From Cytophagales bacterium (GTDB taxonomy: Bacteria; Bacteroidota; Bacteroidia; Cytophagales; Cyclobacteriaceae): a DNA stretch of 64,000 nt. Both the position numbers and the translations under genes were made by a program. The stretch lies in NCBI GenBank assembly GCA_020403045.1, contig JADBYK010000027.1:1-64000 (forward strand), read 5' to 3'. The notes under the pieces are model-generated. The model worked only from the letters and a program-made list of their open reading frames with translations. It was not told the DNA's origin and made no database searches. Positions 15,738-25,313 of the stretch are shown piece by piece. Every line of letters begins with the position of its first letter. Position 1 is the first letter of the stretch.

Positions 15738-16042
15738 TTTTACAGCACGTAACCAAACAGTTATGCTTTTAACATTGAATTAAAAAAGAATTAACAGTGG
15801 ATGGGAATTAAAACTTAGAGCTTAAAAAATCTAATACATTTCGAATTTTGACACAGGTTAAGCATGATGTTAATGACTAAACTCACGTTGTTTTCACTGT
15901 CGTTCATTCGCATCATAATAATTAATCTCGTCCGGGAATTCGATGTATTCTTCTTGTGATTGGCTTTGAAAAAAACGATTGATTTAAACTGCAGGCTGAA
16001 ATACAAACGGGGGCTGTTTAGCTCTTAATTTTGACCTAAAAG
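15738..16042. other. Intergenic region without a supported gene
   Basis: AT-rich spacer between the sugar operon and the lipoprotein gene. It contains the 9-bp inverted pair TTAATTCAA (15728-15736) and TTGAATTAA (15775-15783). A minus-strand run without start codon (about 15895-15985, EYIEFPDEINYYDANERQ) looks protein-like but lacks an initiation codon and may be a gene remnant. Confidence 0.4.
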
Positions 16043-16621
16043 TTACTTTAGCCGTAAAGTATCTAGCTCGCTATCTCTCCATCTCCTTTTCGAAACGTCA
16101 AATGAAAACCGTTGGTCAGGAAATTCAATAAATCTGTCTTTCTGGAATTTAGAGTAGTAAATAGTAAGGTCTTCTTTATTGACCAATCGGTCAAACAAAT
16201 ACTTACCCCGGCTAATCAAACTGTCTGCTGGCATTTTCCACATTCTAAAGACTTCCTCATAGTAAACTAAACTGTCTTTTTGGTTAAGCTTTACTTTGAT
16301 TGCAATTCCCTCTTCCATCGGAGTCACGCTTCTGGCCTTTTTAGATACAAGCATTTGATAAATGTCATTCTCTTTTTTGCAGTAAAGAATTTTTGATTCA
16401 TTCATTGCTCTTTCATAATACCAATTGAATTCAGTGTTAAACTTTGTTTTATGGGTTGCCTCTGGCGCAAGTTTATTTGAATAGCGCACCATCTGTTTCA
16501 AAATTTGATTTTGTTTGTCGATAGGCAAACAATCACTCGGGCTATATTTCCTATCCTTTGTAGCACACGCAATTGTGAGCCCGAAAATGGCTAGATAAAG
16601 GGCAAAAATTTTGAATTTCAT
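16043..16621 (-). CDS. Putative lipoprotein of unknown function
   Basis: A 192-aa protein whose N-terminus is a lipoprotein signal (MKFKIFALYLAIFGLTIAC, lipobox LTIAC, Cys about 19). The rest is charged with aromatic residues and has no motif I recognise (FNWYYERAMNESKIL, WRDSELDTLRLK). It is likely attached to the inner or outer membrane from the periplasmic side. It lies downstream of a terminator that closes the preceding gene, so it has its own promoter or receives only read-through. Confidence 0.65.
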   Translation of the reverse strand: MKFKIFALYLAIFGLTIACATKDRKYSPSDCLPIDKQNQILKQMVRYSNKLAPEATHKTKFNTEFNWYYERAMNESKILYCKKENDIYQMLVSKKARSVTPMEEGIAIKVKLNQKDSLVYYEEVFRMWKMPADSLISRGKYLFDRLVNKEDLTIYYSKFQKDRFIEFPDQRFSFDVSKRRWRDSELDTLRLK

Positions 16622-16628
16622 GGAGATA

Positions 16629-16660
16629 AAAAAAACCCAGACAAATATCTGGGTTTTTTT
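16629..16660 (-). terminator. Rho-independent terminator after the beta-helix lipoprotein gene
   Basis: Stem AACCCAGA with TCTGGGTT, flanked by A7 and T7 runs, so it can act in both directions. It lies 19 bp past the stop of the gene at 16679 and just before the start of the next gene. Confidence 0.85.
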
Positions 16661-16678
16661 GTTTTAAAAGTAAGAGAA

Positions 16679-18337
16679 TTAGTACTGAGTGGTCTGAGGT
16701 GAGAAGTTCACCCATGTTTCACCTAACCATCCGATGGTAGTGCCAACAGCGCCTTTGTAAGACGTTTGTGTTAGCCCGGCAGATGTAAGATCAATAGCGC
16801 CTGTGGCCAATGTTGAATTGTTAGCCAATACAACAGTCGCTTTAGGATTGTTAATGTCTGCTGCGCCTGTTAAACCGGTAAACAATGCTGATAGATCAAC
16901 CTTGTTCAAGGGGCTTTCGACTGTATTGTCAGTTGCAAAATTGTCTACTACATAGCCCTTATCGGTAGCGCCAGACGTTGGGGTTAAAGCAGTAGCACTT
17001 ACCGCACGTGCAATATAATTTCCCTTCACAACAGCGGCAGTATTGGCGCCTCCTCCGGAGCTATTGGTGAAACGGAAGGGGAAGTTGCCAGTAGTTCCTG
17101 CTCCAACGATAATAGAATTCCAAATTTGAAGCGCAGTGTTTCTGCGAATATGCGCACCATTTTGATAATTCGCGCTAACAGCTCCGTTGCTCAATGCTCC
17201 GCTACTTAATCGGGCATAGGCCAGCGGGCCAAACGCAGTAACATTTGCAAAAATGGCGGAAGTAAGAGGGGTGTTGGTAGATCCATTGCCGTCATTGTCT
17301 GACTCAAAAACATTGGATCCTGATTTATCAGCGATATCCGGGTCGCGGAAAGAAGCTGCGAATTGAACTTTACCTGAATATCCGAAGTCTGTGTCAAAAT
17401 CATCATCCCAACCTCTGTAAGCGATCAGGTGAGTAGCATTTACTTTTCCACCAAACCATTCAAAACTATCATCACCACAATAAGAAACTTGCACATGATC
17501 AAATTTTGTTCCGCTTCCTACGCTACCAAGGGTAACGCCATTCAGTTCGTTATCTGTTGAAAGAGCGATTCCAGCAAACTCAACTCGAACATAGGTAATC
17601 GTTCCGGAATTGTCATTGTCTAGTGTACCACCGTATTGACCTAGGTTTCCTGCCGTAATACCTTCAATATTTACATTCGCACCTTGATTGTTAACCGCCT
17701 TGCCCAAAATAACTAAACCACCCCAGTCGCCATAGTTTCTGAATCCAGCGGGCGCTGATGAAGTAAACACAATAGGCAGCGCAGCTGTACCGGCAGCAAT
17801 CAATTGAGATCCTCGCTCAATTATTAACGAACCTTTTGAAACCTTATCACCTAATATGATGGTACCAGGAGCGATCGTTAGTTTCGCATTATTGGTCACA
17901 AAAATGTTTCCTTTTAGAAGGTATTGTTTATCATTTGCCCATGATACATCAGAAGTGATATTGGTATCCACCACTTGTATTGGCTTTATCGCAGCTGTCT
18001 CATCAGCAGTTCTGCCCTTTACATCGGTAACAGTAAAAGTTAGAGTGGTTGCAGTACCCGTATAGTCGAAAGTATAAATGTCAGAGGTTTTGTCGGCTGT
18101 GTAGGTTTTTATGTTGTCCCCTACGGCAACATCTTTCAAGCCGGCTGGAGCAGTTACGGCAACCAGAAATTGGATTTTACCAGGGTTAGAGGCAATAATG
18201 TCAACTGAAATAGTTGGCCCTGCATATACTGGATCTTTTTCCGAACAAGAGGATAGCGTGAATGCAATTGCTGCCAGCCCGCAAAGCGAAAGGGCAAGTA
18301 AGTTTTTTCTAATTTTTTTCATGAGTTTTTGTTTCAT
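16679..18337 (-). CDS. Lipoprotein with repetitive beta-helix-like domain, partner of the adjacent TonB receptor
   Basis: A 552-aa protein with a lipoprotein signal (lipobox near LTLSSCSEKD, Cys about 31). A short Ig-like region (residues about 40-125, DVKGRTADETAAI) is followed by a long Gly/Asn-rich part with strand-turn periodicity (KGNIFVTNNAKLTIAPGTII, DWGGLVILGKAVNNQG, NGAHIRRNTALQIWNSIIVG), which suggests a right-handed beta-helix. Related Bacteroidota proteins are exported and found next to TonB-dependent receptors, as here, where the receptor gene ends 120 bp upstream. I infer a surface-exposed accessory protein. Ligand unknown. Starts at 18337 or at the internal Met at 18322 are both possible. 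Confidence 0.7.
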   Translation of the reverse strand: MKQKLMKKIRKNLLALSLCGLAAIAFTLSSCSEKDPVYAGPTISVDIIASNPGKIQFLVAVTAPAGLKDVAVGDNIKTYTADKTSDIYTFDYTGTATTLTFTVTDVKGRTADETAAIKPIQVVDTNITSDVSWANDKQYLLKGNIFVTNNAKLTIAPGTIILGDKVSKGSLIIERGSQLIAAGTAALPIVFTSSAPAGFRNYGDWGGLVILGKAVNNQGANVNIEGITAGNLGQYGGTLDNDNSGTITYVRVEFAGIALSTDNELNGVTLGSVGSGTKFDHVQVSYCGDDSFEWFGGKVNATHLIAYRGWDDDFDTDFGYSGKVQFAASFRDPDIADKSGSNVFESDNDGNGSTNTPLTSAIFANVTAFGPLAYARLSSGALSNGAVSANYQNGAHIRRNTALQIWNSIIVGAGTTGNFPFRFTNSSGGGANTAAVVKGNYIARAVSATALTPTSGATDKGYVVDNFATDNTVESPLNKVDLSALFTGLTGAADINNPKATVVLANNSTLATGAIDLTSAGLTQTSYKGAVGTTIGWLGETWVNFSPQTTQY

Positions 18338-18409
18338 TTTATTCTGTAAAAGTACCCTTAAGACGTTAAGGTAATGTTACGTGACAGTTAAGATTGTATT
18401 TACAGAAAC

Positions 18410-18439
18410 AAAAAGAGCGGATGTAAATCCGCTCTTTTT
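18410..18439 (-). terminator. Rho-independent terminator after the TonB-dependent receptor gene
   Basis: Stem AAAAAGAGCGGAT with ATCCGCTCTTTTT and a 4-nt loop, 18 bp beyond the receptor stop. It separates the receptor from the downstream lipoprotein gene, which therefore probably has its own promoter (TACTTTTA, minus strand, 18347-18354, 7/8 to TAnnTTTG). Confidence 0.85.
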
Positions 18440-18457
18440 ATATTTGATCGTGTTCGA

Positions 18458-21316
18458 TTACCACACCTTGTAAGTGAACCCCAGCGTGATGTATTGGCCA
18501 GGTCTATAGACTTGAATCGGATCATCAAACCCGGTTATCTGTTTGTCACTGTTTGTATCCTGAATCAACTGATATTTTTCATTCAAAATATCTTGAATGC
18601 CCAGCTTTGCATTGAATTTTCTTCCAAAATCCTTAGAAATAGTCAAATCAATTTGGTTACGAGGCATTTCGTATTGGGTTGGGTTTAAGGAATTGCCAGA
18701 CTGCTGATTGAAATCACCAATCGCAAAAATACGCTTTCCAAAAACATTATAAGCAACATTTATCTGAAGGCCCCTTTCGATGTTGTTATACAAAAGACCA
18801 CCATTTATAACATAAGGTGATTGGCCTTGCATCGCTCTCTCCTTATCTTGATTGGAAGCTCTAGCGGGTAACGTAACCATGCTCTTTATAACAGCAGCAT
18901 TGAACACTAAGCTCAATTTATCTACAAAACCACTTTTGGTCATGCCATTTAAGGATTTTCTAAAATCAACTTCTGCTCCAAAACTGGTTGCCGTTTCAGC
19001 ATTAATAAACGTGTAGATAATATTTGACCCTTGCTGAAGGCGGCTTTCAATGGGATTTATGAAGTGCTTGTAAAAAACTCCGAACGAGATATTCTCAGAT
19101 GCCGAAGGGTACTTCTCCCAGCGCAAATCGACATTATGGATATCCGCTATTTTTAAACTGTCGAAACCATAGGTATTGGCATTTCTATCAAAATCATAAT
19201 AGTTAAAGGGTGCCAACTCACGAAACACGGGGCGGTTAAGTGTTTTACTATAGGCTAATCTCACTAATGCTTTTTCAGAATAGTTATACGAAAGATTTAG
19301 AAATGGCAAGTAGCTTGTAATAGGGTTGTCAACTTTTACCAGTCCTTTGTCATCCGCGGAGTTCAACTTTTGCTGGTTGTATTCAACTCTTGCGCCAACA
19401 GTCATCTTAAGCTTATCAATTGCCTTGAAGAAGTTTAAATATCCCGCATGATAAATATTTTGGGCGGTATAGGCATCCGATGGGTTCGTGCCTTCATTGA
19501 TAATCAACTTTGCATAATTGGTGCTACCTGCCGCATCGTTTGGATTACCTAGGTTTGCTTGCGTATAGATTTGATCAAAACCAACCTGATAAAATTCGGG
19601 AGGTAGTGCCTGATTTGGAAATGCTCCATACGAAAATGTGCGTGCGTTGAAACTGCGATCAGTTAGTGCACCATAATATCCGGCAGAAATTTTGGATTGT
19701 CTATCTAGCTCTGCATCTGGATTGAGTTTGTAATCCAGATTGATTGAAAAACTATGAACCCTCTCATTTAAGGTGGAGAAAAAACGTCCATCAGCTGCAT
19801 TACCCGCGGTTGACGGCACAATTGAGAATGGATCTGTAGAGCCAATTGATCGTTGTGACCTAATTCTTCTATAGTCAGGTTGATTTCCGTCAGTGTTAGA
19901 AAATCCATATACCCAATTCAAATTGATCCGATCTGAAAAACTGTGCTTGCCGCTAAATTGACCAGAGTAAATGGAACGTTCAGTGTAATTTAACCCTAAA
20001 TTATTAACGTCTAGATTCAAAATATCTTCTTGGCCTGTTCTAGCAGTGACTTGGCTAGTTCCCTGTTGATTGTAGAGATTTCTAAATTCAAAAATATGAG
20101 AGGGATTAACTTGTAAAATAAAGTTACTGATCACTCCTATTCTTGCATTGGTTGCATCTCTATTGTCTCTGTAGATGTATCTTCTGCTTGGGTTTGTGCC
20201 TACTTGTGAGTTGTAGGCTTCATAATAGTAGTTCTCCTGTTGCAACCGCTGGCGAGTATTTGAAAAACTCAACGAGGTGGTGTTTCCAAGTTTCATCTTA
20301 CCAATAGATCCGGATTTAGAGAAATTAATGGTCGTCCTTAAGTCAGGAGCTGCGGTCCCTTGAATGGCCGCCCAATTGTTGTTAAGACTTGTTCCAGCGT
20401 TGGCAATAGTTGTTCTGTTTCTGAAAGAGGATAAATCCTTTGTGTAAACGGAAAGATTATTTGACGGGAATGAGCTTGGTAAGCTTCTATAGTTATTGTC
20501 AAAACCTAACCAATCAGTGTTGCTTCCGCGCTCTGTATTGAAATTCTCAAATGTAGTGCCCGCCCGGAAACCAGTTGTGAAATTTACCGAAAGCTCATTT
20601 TCATCAATCACGCTCTTGGTAGCAATATTGATTACAGCACCTGCAAAATCCCCAGGTAAATCAGCGCCACCGGATTTGTAAACTAGCATACGGTCAATCA
20701 TATTGCTGGGAATCAAGTCAAAAGCAAACGCTCTTGAATCTACTTCAGTGCTTGGTGCAATCACACCGTTTAACAACACGGTGCTGTAACGCTCACTGAG
20801 TCCACGGACGTTTACGAATTTGTTGTTTAAAATGGTAACGCCTGGAATGCGTTTCACCACTTGCGCTGCGTCTCTATCTTGAGACATTGATATTTGCTGC
20901 GCGGAAATTCCAACTACCACCAACTGGCTTGTTTTAATTTCACTAACGATCGAAATTTCAGTGTCGCTATGCCCCTTTGTTGTTATAGTTACCGATTCTA
21001 ATTCAAGGGCATCCTCTTCGATACCTGTGTTCAAGACTGTAATTTGATCTGGGTACACTTCTACATTTGGAATAACCTTAGTTTTATAGGAAACGTATGT
21101 GATCTGAATGTTATACTTTCCGGCTTTAACTTTAGGTATTATATAATTACCATCTACATCGGTAGATGCTCCAATGGCTGTTCCTTCTATAATAACGTTA
21201 CCTCCAATAATGCCCTCCCCGGTTTTTTCATCTTTTATCTTTCCTTTAATCGTTCCGCTCTGAGAAAAAGCAAGCTGAGAAAGAACCATTAAAGCCAAAA
21301 AGTAGATCTTTTGCAT
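18458..21316 (-). CDS. TonB-dependent receptor with carboxypeptidase-regulatory-like N-terminal domain
   Basis: A 952-aa outer membrane protein. A signal peptide (MQKIYFLALMVLSQLAFSQ) is followed by a CarboxypepD_reg-like domain (GTIKGKIKDEKTGEGIIGGNV, about 20-100), a plug domain (VKRIPGVTILNNKFVNVRGLSERYSTVLLNGV, about 155-240) and a 22-strand barrel ending in an aromatic residue (YITLGFTYKVW). The plug is of the type seen in receptors for large or unknown ligands, without a SusD partner. It imports a ligand across the outer membrane with energy from TonB. The adjacent lipoprotein may help capture the ligand. The ligand is not deducible. Confidence 0.9.
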   Translation of the reverse strand: MQKIYFLALMVLSQLAFSQSGTIKGKIKDEKTGEGIIGGNVIIEGTAIGASTDVDGNYIIPKVKAGKYNIQITYVSYKTKVIPNVEVYPDQITVLNTGIEEDALELESVTITTKGHSDTEISIVSEIKTSQLVVVGISAQQISMSQDRDAAQVVKRIPGVTILNNKFVNVRGLSERYSTVLLNGVIAPSTEVDSRAFAFDLIPSNMIDRMLVYKSGGADLPGDFAGAVINIATKSVIDENELSVNFTTGFRAGTTFENFNTERGSNTDWLGFDNNYRSLPSSFPSNNLSVYTKDLSSFRNRTTIANAGTSLNNNWAAIQGTAAPDLRTTINFSKSGSIGKMKLGNTTSLSFSNTRQRLQQENYYYEAYNSQVGTNPSRRYIYRDNRDATNARIGVISNFILQVNPSHIFEFRNLYNQQGTSQVTARTGQEDILNLDVNNLGLNYTERSIYSGQFSGKHSFSDRINLNWVYGFSNTDGNQPDYRRIRSQRSIGSTDPFSIVPSTAGNAADGRFFSTLNERVHSFSINLDYKLNPDAELDRQSKISAGYYGALTDRSFNARTFSYGAFPNQALPPEFYQVGFDQIYTQANLGNPNDAAGSTNYAKLIINEGTNPSDAYTAQNIYHAGYLNFFKAIDKLKMTVGARVEYNQQKLNSADDKGLVKVDNPITSYLPFLNLSYNYSEKALVRLAYSKTLNRPVFRELAPFNYYDFDRNANTYGFDSLKIADIHNVDLRWEKYPSASENISFGVFYKHFINPIESRLQQGSNIIYTFINAETATSFGAEVDFRKSLNGMTKSGFVDKLSLVFNAAVIKSMVTLPARASNQDKERAMQGQSPYVINGGLLYNNIERGLQINVAYNVFGKRIFAIGDFNQQSGNSLNPTQYEMPRNQIDLTISKDFGRKFNAKLGIQDILNEKYQLIQDTNSDKQITGFDDPIQVYRPGQYITLGFTYKVW

Positions 21317-21623
21317 AACTATTTAATTTGCACAAAGGTCGCTAGGGCATATTACCTGATCTGGTCGGTAGTGTTATGAAATTGTTAAGAGGGGACAAGC
21401 TAAAGGTTGTTAGCACATTACTTCGATGCGCAATGAAATATTGTGCTTGGTTCTATCACCACTGAAATTGAATCAGTTAGGCGATAAAACCGCATAACAT
21501 TCTGTTGATCTTAAATTAAAGAAAGTAATGTTTGGTTAATGTAATGGACTCAAAAATCAAGATTCAAAATTCAAAAATGACGCTCATCCAATTCCTAACA
21601 AATTTTGAATCTTGAGTCTTGAA
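21317..21623. other. Intergenic region with inverted-repeat spacer
   Basis: No gene. Near its right end CAAGATTCAAAATTC (about 21560) is matched in reverse by GAATTTTGAATCTTG-like sequence (about 21600), which could form a stem of about 14 bp with a long loop just after the MoxR stop. Confidence 0.4.
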
Positions 21624-22613
21624 CTACTTGCTGATCGGCACCTTCTGCAGCAGTGCTTTTACAATATCTGCTGTTTTTACGTTGTCGGCTTCGGCTTCAT
21701 AGTTTAGCAAAATGCGATGGTTCATAACGTCCAGCGCTACTTCCTTAATATCTTCGGGCAACACATAGTCACGTCCTTCCATGTAGGCAACCGCCTTCGA
21801 GGCGAGGTTCAAGTTAATGCTGGCACGAGGCGAGGCTCCGAACTGAATGTATTGCGATTCATGATCCAACTTGTATTCTTTTGGCTTGCGTGTGGCCGTC
21901 ACCAGTTCGATAATGTATTTTTCCAACGACTCCGAGATTTTTACTTTGTTCACCTCTTCGCGAATGGCGAAAATATCTTCTTTGGTCAACACGGTATTTA
22001 CCTCATAGCCAAACTGCATGTTGGATATTCTGCGCATGATCTCCAACTCTTCTTCTTTGGTGGGGTAGTTTACAAACACCTTCATCATGAAACGGTCTAC
22101 CTGTGCTTCGGGCAGCGGGTAGGTTCCTTCCTGATCAACCGGGTTTTGTGTGGCAAGTACTAAAAATGGGCGATCTAGCTTAAAGGTGGTTTCACCAATC
22201 GTTACCGTCTTTTCTTGCATGGCTTCCAGCAAGGCAGACTGCACCTTGGCCGGAGACCGGTTGATTTCATCAGCCAGGATGATGTTGGCAAAAATAGGCC
22301 CCTTTTTTACTTCAAATTTTCCGTCTTTTTGATTGTATATCATCGTGCCCACTAAATCCGCAGGCAACAAATCAGGGGTAAATTGTATCCGTTGAAAATC
22401 GAGGTGCAATACCTTTGCCAGCGTGGAAATCGTTAACGTCTTCGCTAATCCCGGAACACCCTCCAGCAAAACATGGCCATTGGTGAAAAGCCCGACTAAC
22501 AAGCGATTTACCATATAGCTTTGGCCTACCACCACTTTGGCCACTTCTTCAAATACCTGTTTGATTTTTACCTGATGAGCCTGATGCAGTTCTGAGGAGG
22601 ATGTAAATGCCAT
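21624..22613 (-). CDS. MoxR-family AAA+ ATPase
   Basis: About 329 aa from the ATG at 22613 (MAFTSSSELHQAH); a longer frame to 22658 begins inside a hairpin and adds an unconserved leader. It has Walker A GVPGLAKT, Walker B LADEINRSPAKVQSALLEAMQE, ATQNPVDQEGTYPLPEAQVDRF (sensor/box), and GASPRASI. MoxR proteins act as chaperone-like ATPases that mature metalloenzymes or membrane complexes and usually precede DUF58 and VWA-domain genes. Here none of those partners is adjacent, which is somewhat unusual, so the protein is a solitary MoxR in this window. Confidence 0.92.
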   Translation of the reverse strand: MAFTSSSELHQAHQVKIKQVFEEVAKVVVGQSYMVNRLLVGLFTNGHVLLEGVPGLAKTLTISTLAKVLHLDFQRIQFTPDLLPADLVGTMIYNQKDGKFEVKKGPIFANIILADEINRSPAKVQSALLEAMQEKTVTIGETTFKLDRPFLVLATQNPVDQEGTYPLPEAQVDRFMMKVFVNYPTKEEELEIMRRISNMQFGYEVNTVLTKEDIFAIREEVNKVKISESLEKYIIELVTATRKPKEYKLDHESQYIQFGASPRASINLNLASKAVAYMEGRDYVLPEDIKEVALDVMNHRILLNYEAEADNVKTADIVKALLQKVPISK

Positions 22614-22648
22614 AAAGTCTTTTTTTGAGAGCGACAAAATTAAACCGT

Positions 22649-22680
22649 AATTATGCAATAGAAAAGACTATTGCATAATT
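22649..22680. repeat. Perfect hairpin upstream of the MoxR gene
   Basis: 13-bp arms AATTATGCAATAG and CTATTGCATAATT with the 6-nt loop AAAAGA. It lies 36 bp upstream of the MoxR ATG and could be a repeat-family stem, an operator or an attenuator. Confidence 0.6.
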
Positions 22681-22930
22681 TGACGAATGAAAATCAATAA
22701 CTTAGCTCTTACTCTAACACTTTAACTTGATGATTTTCATTGTCAGGGTTAAACCCTGACAATCCTGACGTTAGGAAGGATTCGTCAATTAGGAGAAGTT
22801 CTTATTTTCCTCTGGTGTATTATCTGGGTAAAAAAAGAGTGGATTTCGGAGATTTACTTTTTTGTAGGCTAGGCGACATTACGCCCGGCCAGTTAACCCC
22901 AACTTTGCGAGGCTTTGGGGGTGGGTCATG
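22681..22930. repeat. Hairpin-rich intergenic element, copy E3 (diverged)
   Basis: The gap holds an inverted pair TGACGAATGAAAATCA / TGATTTTCATTGTCA (about 22681 and 22734), the stem GTCAGGGTT/AACCCTGAC (about 22745-22763), and TTAACCCC with TTTGGGGG near 22895-22922. The 17-mer TGATTTTCATTGTCAGG is identical to the start of copy E1. No gene is present. Confidence 0.5.
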
Positions 22931-23013
22931 ATCTCTTCTTTCGTGTCAGTATTTCGATGAGCGGCAAAACAGGGTAGTTTAAATTATCTAACTTTAGAGC
23001 TTCAAAGAGGCCC

Positions 23014-23535
23014 ATGCAACTTTCTATCGCCAGTAACGCTATTCTAAATCAGCTTTCCGACCTTCTCCATCAAGTAAAAGACGAGGACTTTTGTCGGCCT
23101 GTCAAGACGCTGGGTCAGTCAACCATTGGCCAACATCTCCGCCACACGCTCGAGTTTTTTATCTGTCTGGAACAGGGTTTTGAGCAGGGTAGGGTGAATT
23201 ACGACAAGCGCCAACATGACAAGTTAATTGAGACTGACCGGTTTTTAGCGCTGCACGCGATTCAAAAAATCAAAGAGTTTATTTTGGCGTGCCAAGCTGA
23301 CCAGCCCCTGCAGCTGGAGGTTGGCTATCATCAGGATACAGAAGAAACGGTTGTAGTGGCCTCTAATTTTTTTCGCGAATTGGTTTATAATATTGAACAT
23401 GCGGTTCACCATATGGCGATCATGAAAATTGGAGTGTTAGAAGTGGCTCCTTATGTATTTTTGCCACCTGATTTTGGAGTAGCCGTTTCAACCATTCGCC
23501 ATAAGAAGTCAGAAACAGCACTTCAGCAGCGATAA
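23014..23535 (+). CDS. DinB-like (four-helix bundle metal-binding) family protein
   Basis: A 173-aa helical protein with the histidine pattern of the DinB/YfiT superfamily: GQHLRHTLEFF (about residue 46) and EHAVHHMAIMK (about 131). These would coordinate a divalent metal at one end of the bundle. Members include thiol-dependent transferases (bacillithiol or mycothiol S-transferases) and proteins of unknown role. The next gene (ATP-grasp) begins 24 bp downstream, so the two are probably co-transcribed; a link between them is not proven. A TAACTTTA box (7/8 to TAnnTTTG) lies just upstream. Confidence 0.75.
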   Translation: MQLSIASNAILNQLSDLLHQVKDEDFCRPVKTLGQSTIGQHLRHTLEFFICLEQGFEQGRVNYDKRQHDKLIETDRFLALHAIQKIKEFILACQADQPLQLEVGYHQDTEETVVVASNFFRELVYNIEHAVHHMAIMKIGVLEVAPYVFLPPDFGVAVSTIRHKKSETALQQR

Positions 23536-23559
23536 TCTTACCACCATCTTTATTTTTCT

Positions 23560-24576
23560 GTGCGAAATTTCTTTGTGAAGCTCTTTCATTGGGAGTATTG
23601 GCCATTCGGAATCATCCAGGCTCCGATTATCTTACTATGGCTCTGGTATGCGGTTAAAGAAAGATCACTATTCTATTTTTCCGCGTCTAACCCAGGCATC
23701 CTCACAGGTGGTATGATGGGAGAATCAAAATATGACGTATTACAATTAGTGCCTGATGAAGTAAAACCGAAAACGCTACTTGTTAGATCACCCTCTTCCA
23801 TAGAGGAGTTGATGAGTCTTCTAAGGATCAATGGACTAACCTTCCCACTCATCTTCAAGCCTGATCTGGGCGAGCGCGGGTGGATGGTTAGAAAAATCAC
23901 GTCCGAGGCAGAAGCGAGGCAATACCTGAGTGAGATCCGGCTTGACTTCATCATTCAGGAACTGGTCGACTTGCCGCTAGAGTTTGGCGTGTTCTATCTC
24001 CGCTTTCCCAGTCAGGAAAACGGATTTGTGAATTCAGTTACGGGCAAGGAGTTTTTGTCGGTGGAAGGCGATGGAATGCAAACGCTTGAAGAACTAATCC
24101 GGAAAAAAGACAGGGCCATGTTGCAATGGGATGTGTTAAAAACTACCTATTCAAATCGGCTTCAAACTATTTTGCCAATGGGTGAGAAGATGGAATTAGT
24201 ATCGATCGGCAATCATTGTCTGGGCACTACTTTTCTAAACCAAAATCACCTGATCAATGAGAAGCTCTCGGCTTCTTTTGACCGAATCAGCAAACAGATC
24301 GATGGTTTTTACTTTGGCAGGTACGACTTGCGCTGCGCCTCACTGCAAAATTTAGAAGACGGCCGTGTAAAGATTGTTGAATTGAATGGGTGTGGAGCCG
24401 AACCCGCGCACATTTATCATCCTGGAGCTTCACTGTGGAAAGGTATTTCGGACCTGATCACCCATTGGAATAACATGTACCGGATCAGTAAAGAAAATCA
24501 CGCCCGTGGTGTTGACTATCTGTCGTTTCGTGAGGCGCGCGCGATCTACCAAAAATTTAAAATGAAAGTAGGATAG
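23560..24576 (+). CDS. ATP-grasp domain protein (D-Ala-D-Ala ligase-like fold)
   Basis: A 338-aa protein starting with GTG at 23560. A short hydrophobic N-terminal segment (FGIIQAPIILLWLWYAV, about 17-33) suggests membrane association. It then has ATP-grasp features: KPDLGERGWMV (nucleotide lysine, about 104), IIQELVDLPLEFGVFY (hinge Glu), GRYDLRC (about 262) and the metal-binding VELNGCGAEPAHIY (Glu/Asn, about 280). The substrate is unknown; such enzymes join a carboxylate to an amine or similar nucleophile. It is probably in one transcript with the DinB-like gene. Confidence in the fold is good and in the reaction low. Confidence 0.75.
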   Translation: MRNFFVKLFHWEYWPFGIIQAPIILLWLWYAVKERSLFYFSASNPGILTGGMMGESKYDVLQLVPDEVKPKTLLVRSPSSIEELMSLLRINGLTFPLIFKPDLGERGWMVRKITSEAEARQYLSEIRLDFIIQELVDLPLEFGVFYLRFPSQENGFVNSVTGKEFLSVEGDGMQTLEELIRKKDRAMLQWDVLKTTYSNRLQTILPMGEKMELVSIGNHCLGTTFLNQNHLINEKLSASFDRISKQIDGFYFGRYDLRCASLQNLEDGRVKIVELNGCGAEPAHIYHPGASLWKGISDLITHWNNMYRISKENHARGVDYLSFREARAIYQKFKMKVG

Positions 24577-24638
24577 GTAAGATGTTTTTAAGGCTTCTGG
24601 TCTTACTTCGTACCTCGTAAACTCGTACCTTTCGCTTC

Positions 24639-25253
24639 ATGTTTCTCTACCTTCAAGTTTTTTTAACCGGATTGGTTTTTAGTTTCATTGGTTCTATTCC
24701 ACCAGGCACACTCAATGTCACAGTTCTTCAGCTAGGATTGGACAAAAAGATGGGCGTGGCACTGCGATTTGCTCTTGCGGTTTCCATTATTGAATACCCC
24801 TATGCGTGGATCGCTGTTGCTTTTGAAGATTGGTTGACTTCCTCTCCACTTATCATCGAGAATTTTCAATTGATCACGGCCATTGTTATGACGGCACTTG
24901 GGCTGTTTACCCTTTGGGCATCCAGAAAACCGTCTACCTTTTCGGTCAAGTTTAGCGAAAGCGGATTCAGGCGAGGGATTGTTTTGAGTTTGCTCAACCC
25001 GATGGCTATTCCTTATTGGATGGGTGCCACTGCCTACTTTAAGGCGCAGGGTTGGGTCGACCTTTCAACTCAGGGGCTTGTTCACAGTTATGTGTTGGGC
25101 ACATCCGTGGGGGCCATGCTATTGCTCACGTTATTTATTTTTCTGGCGAACCGCTTGTCGCGGTATGTGCAGCAAAACATCGTCATTAAGATGCTACCGG
25201 GTATTATTATGTTAGTCTTGGGACTTTACGCATTTGCTCGTTATTTGCTCTGA
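24639..25253 (+). CDS. LysE-family amino acid exporter
   Basis: A 204-aa membrane protein with about six helices. The N-terminal FIGSIPPGTLNVTVLQLGL is the LysE/RhtB signature (G-x-x-P-G-P-like turn), and LSLLNPMAIPYWMG is the conserved second half motif. It exports amino acids or related small molecules driven by the proton gradient. It is preceded by a short micro-repeat (CGTACCTCGTAAACTCGTACC, given in pieces, about 24608-24632). Confidence 0.85.
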   Translation: MFLYLQVFLTGLVFSFIGSIPPGTLNVTVLQLGLDKKMGVALRFALAVSIIEYPYAWIAVAFEDWLTSSPLIIENFQLITAIVMTALGLFTLWASRKPSTFSVKFSESGFRRGIVLSLLNPMAIPYWMGATAYFKAQGWVDLSTQGLVHSYVLGTSVGAMLLLTLFIFLANRLSRYVQQNIVIKMLPGIIMLVLGLYAFARYLL

Positions 25254-25266
25254 GTGACCCCGGTCT

Positions 25267-25297
25267 TTTCGAAATCTAAAATCTATTAGCACCTTTG
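25267..25297 (+). promoter_or_regulatory. Candidate promoter of the AIR synthase gene
   Basis: TTTC (25267-25270), 19 nt, then CACCTTTG (25290-25297). Each box is one mismatch from the Bacteroidota TTTG / TAnnTTTG pattern. The GTG start is 16 nt further on. Confidence 0.45.
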
Positions 25298-25313
25298 TCC
25301 ATAATTTTTTTCT

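Noticed and set aside
15815-16006. Small minus-strand frame, and the EYIEFPDEINYYD run inside this gap
   Set aside because: The 63-aa frame has no family resemblance; the protein-like run lacks a start codon. At best a remnant.
18458-21316. SusC/SusD-type glycan uptake locus
   Set aside because: No SusD-like lipoprotein or glycoside hydrolase is present; the adjacent lipoprotein is a beta-helix type.
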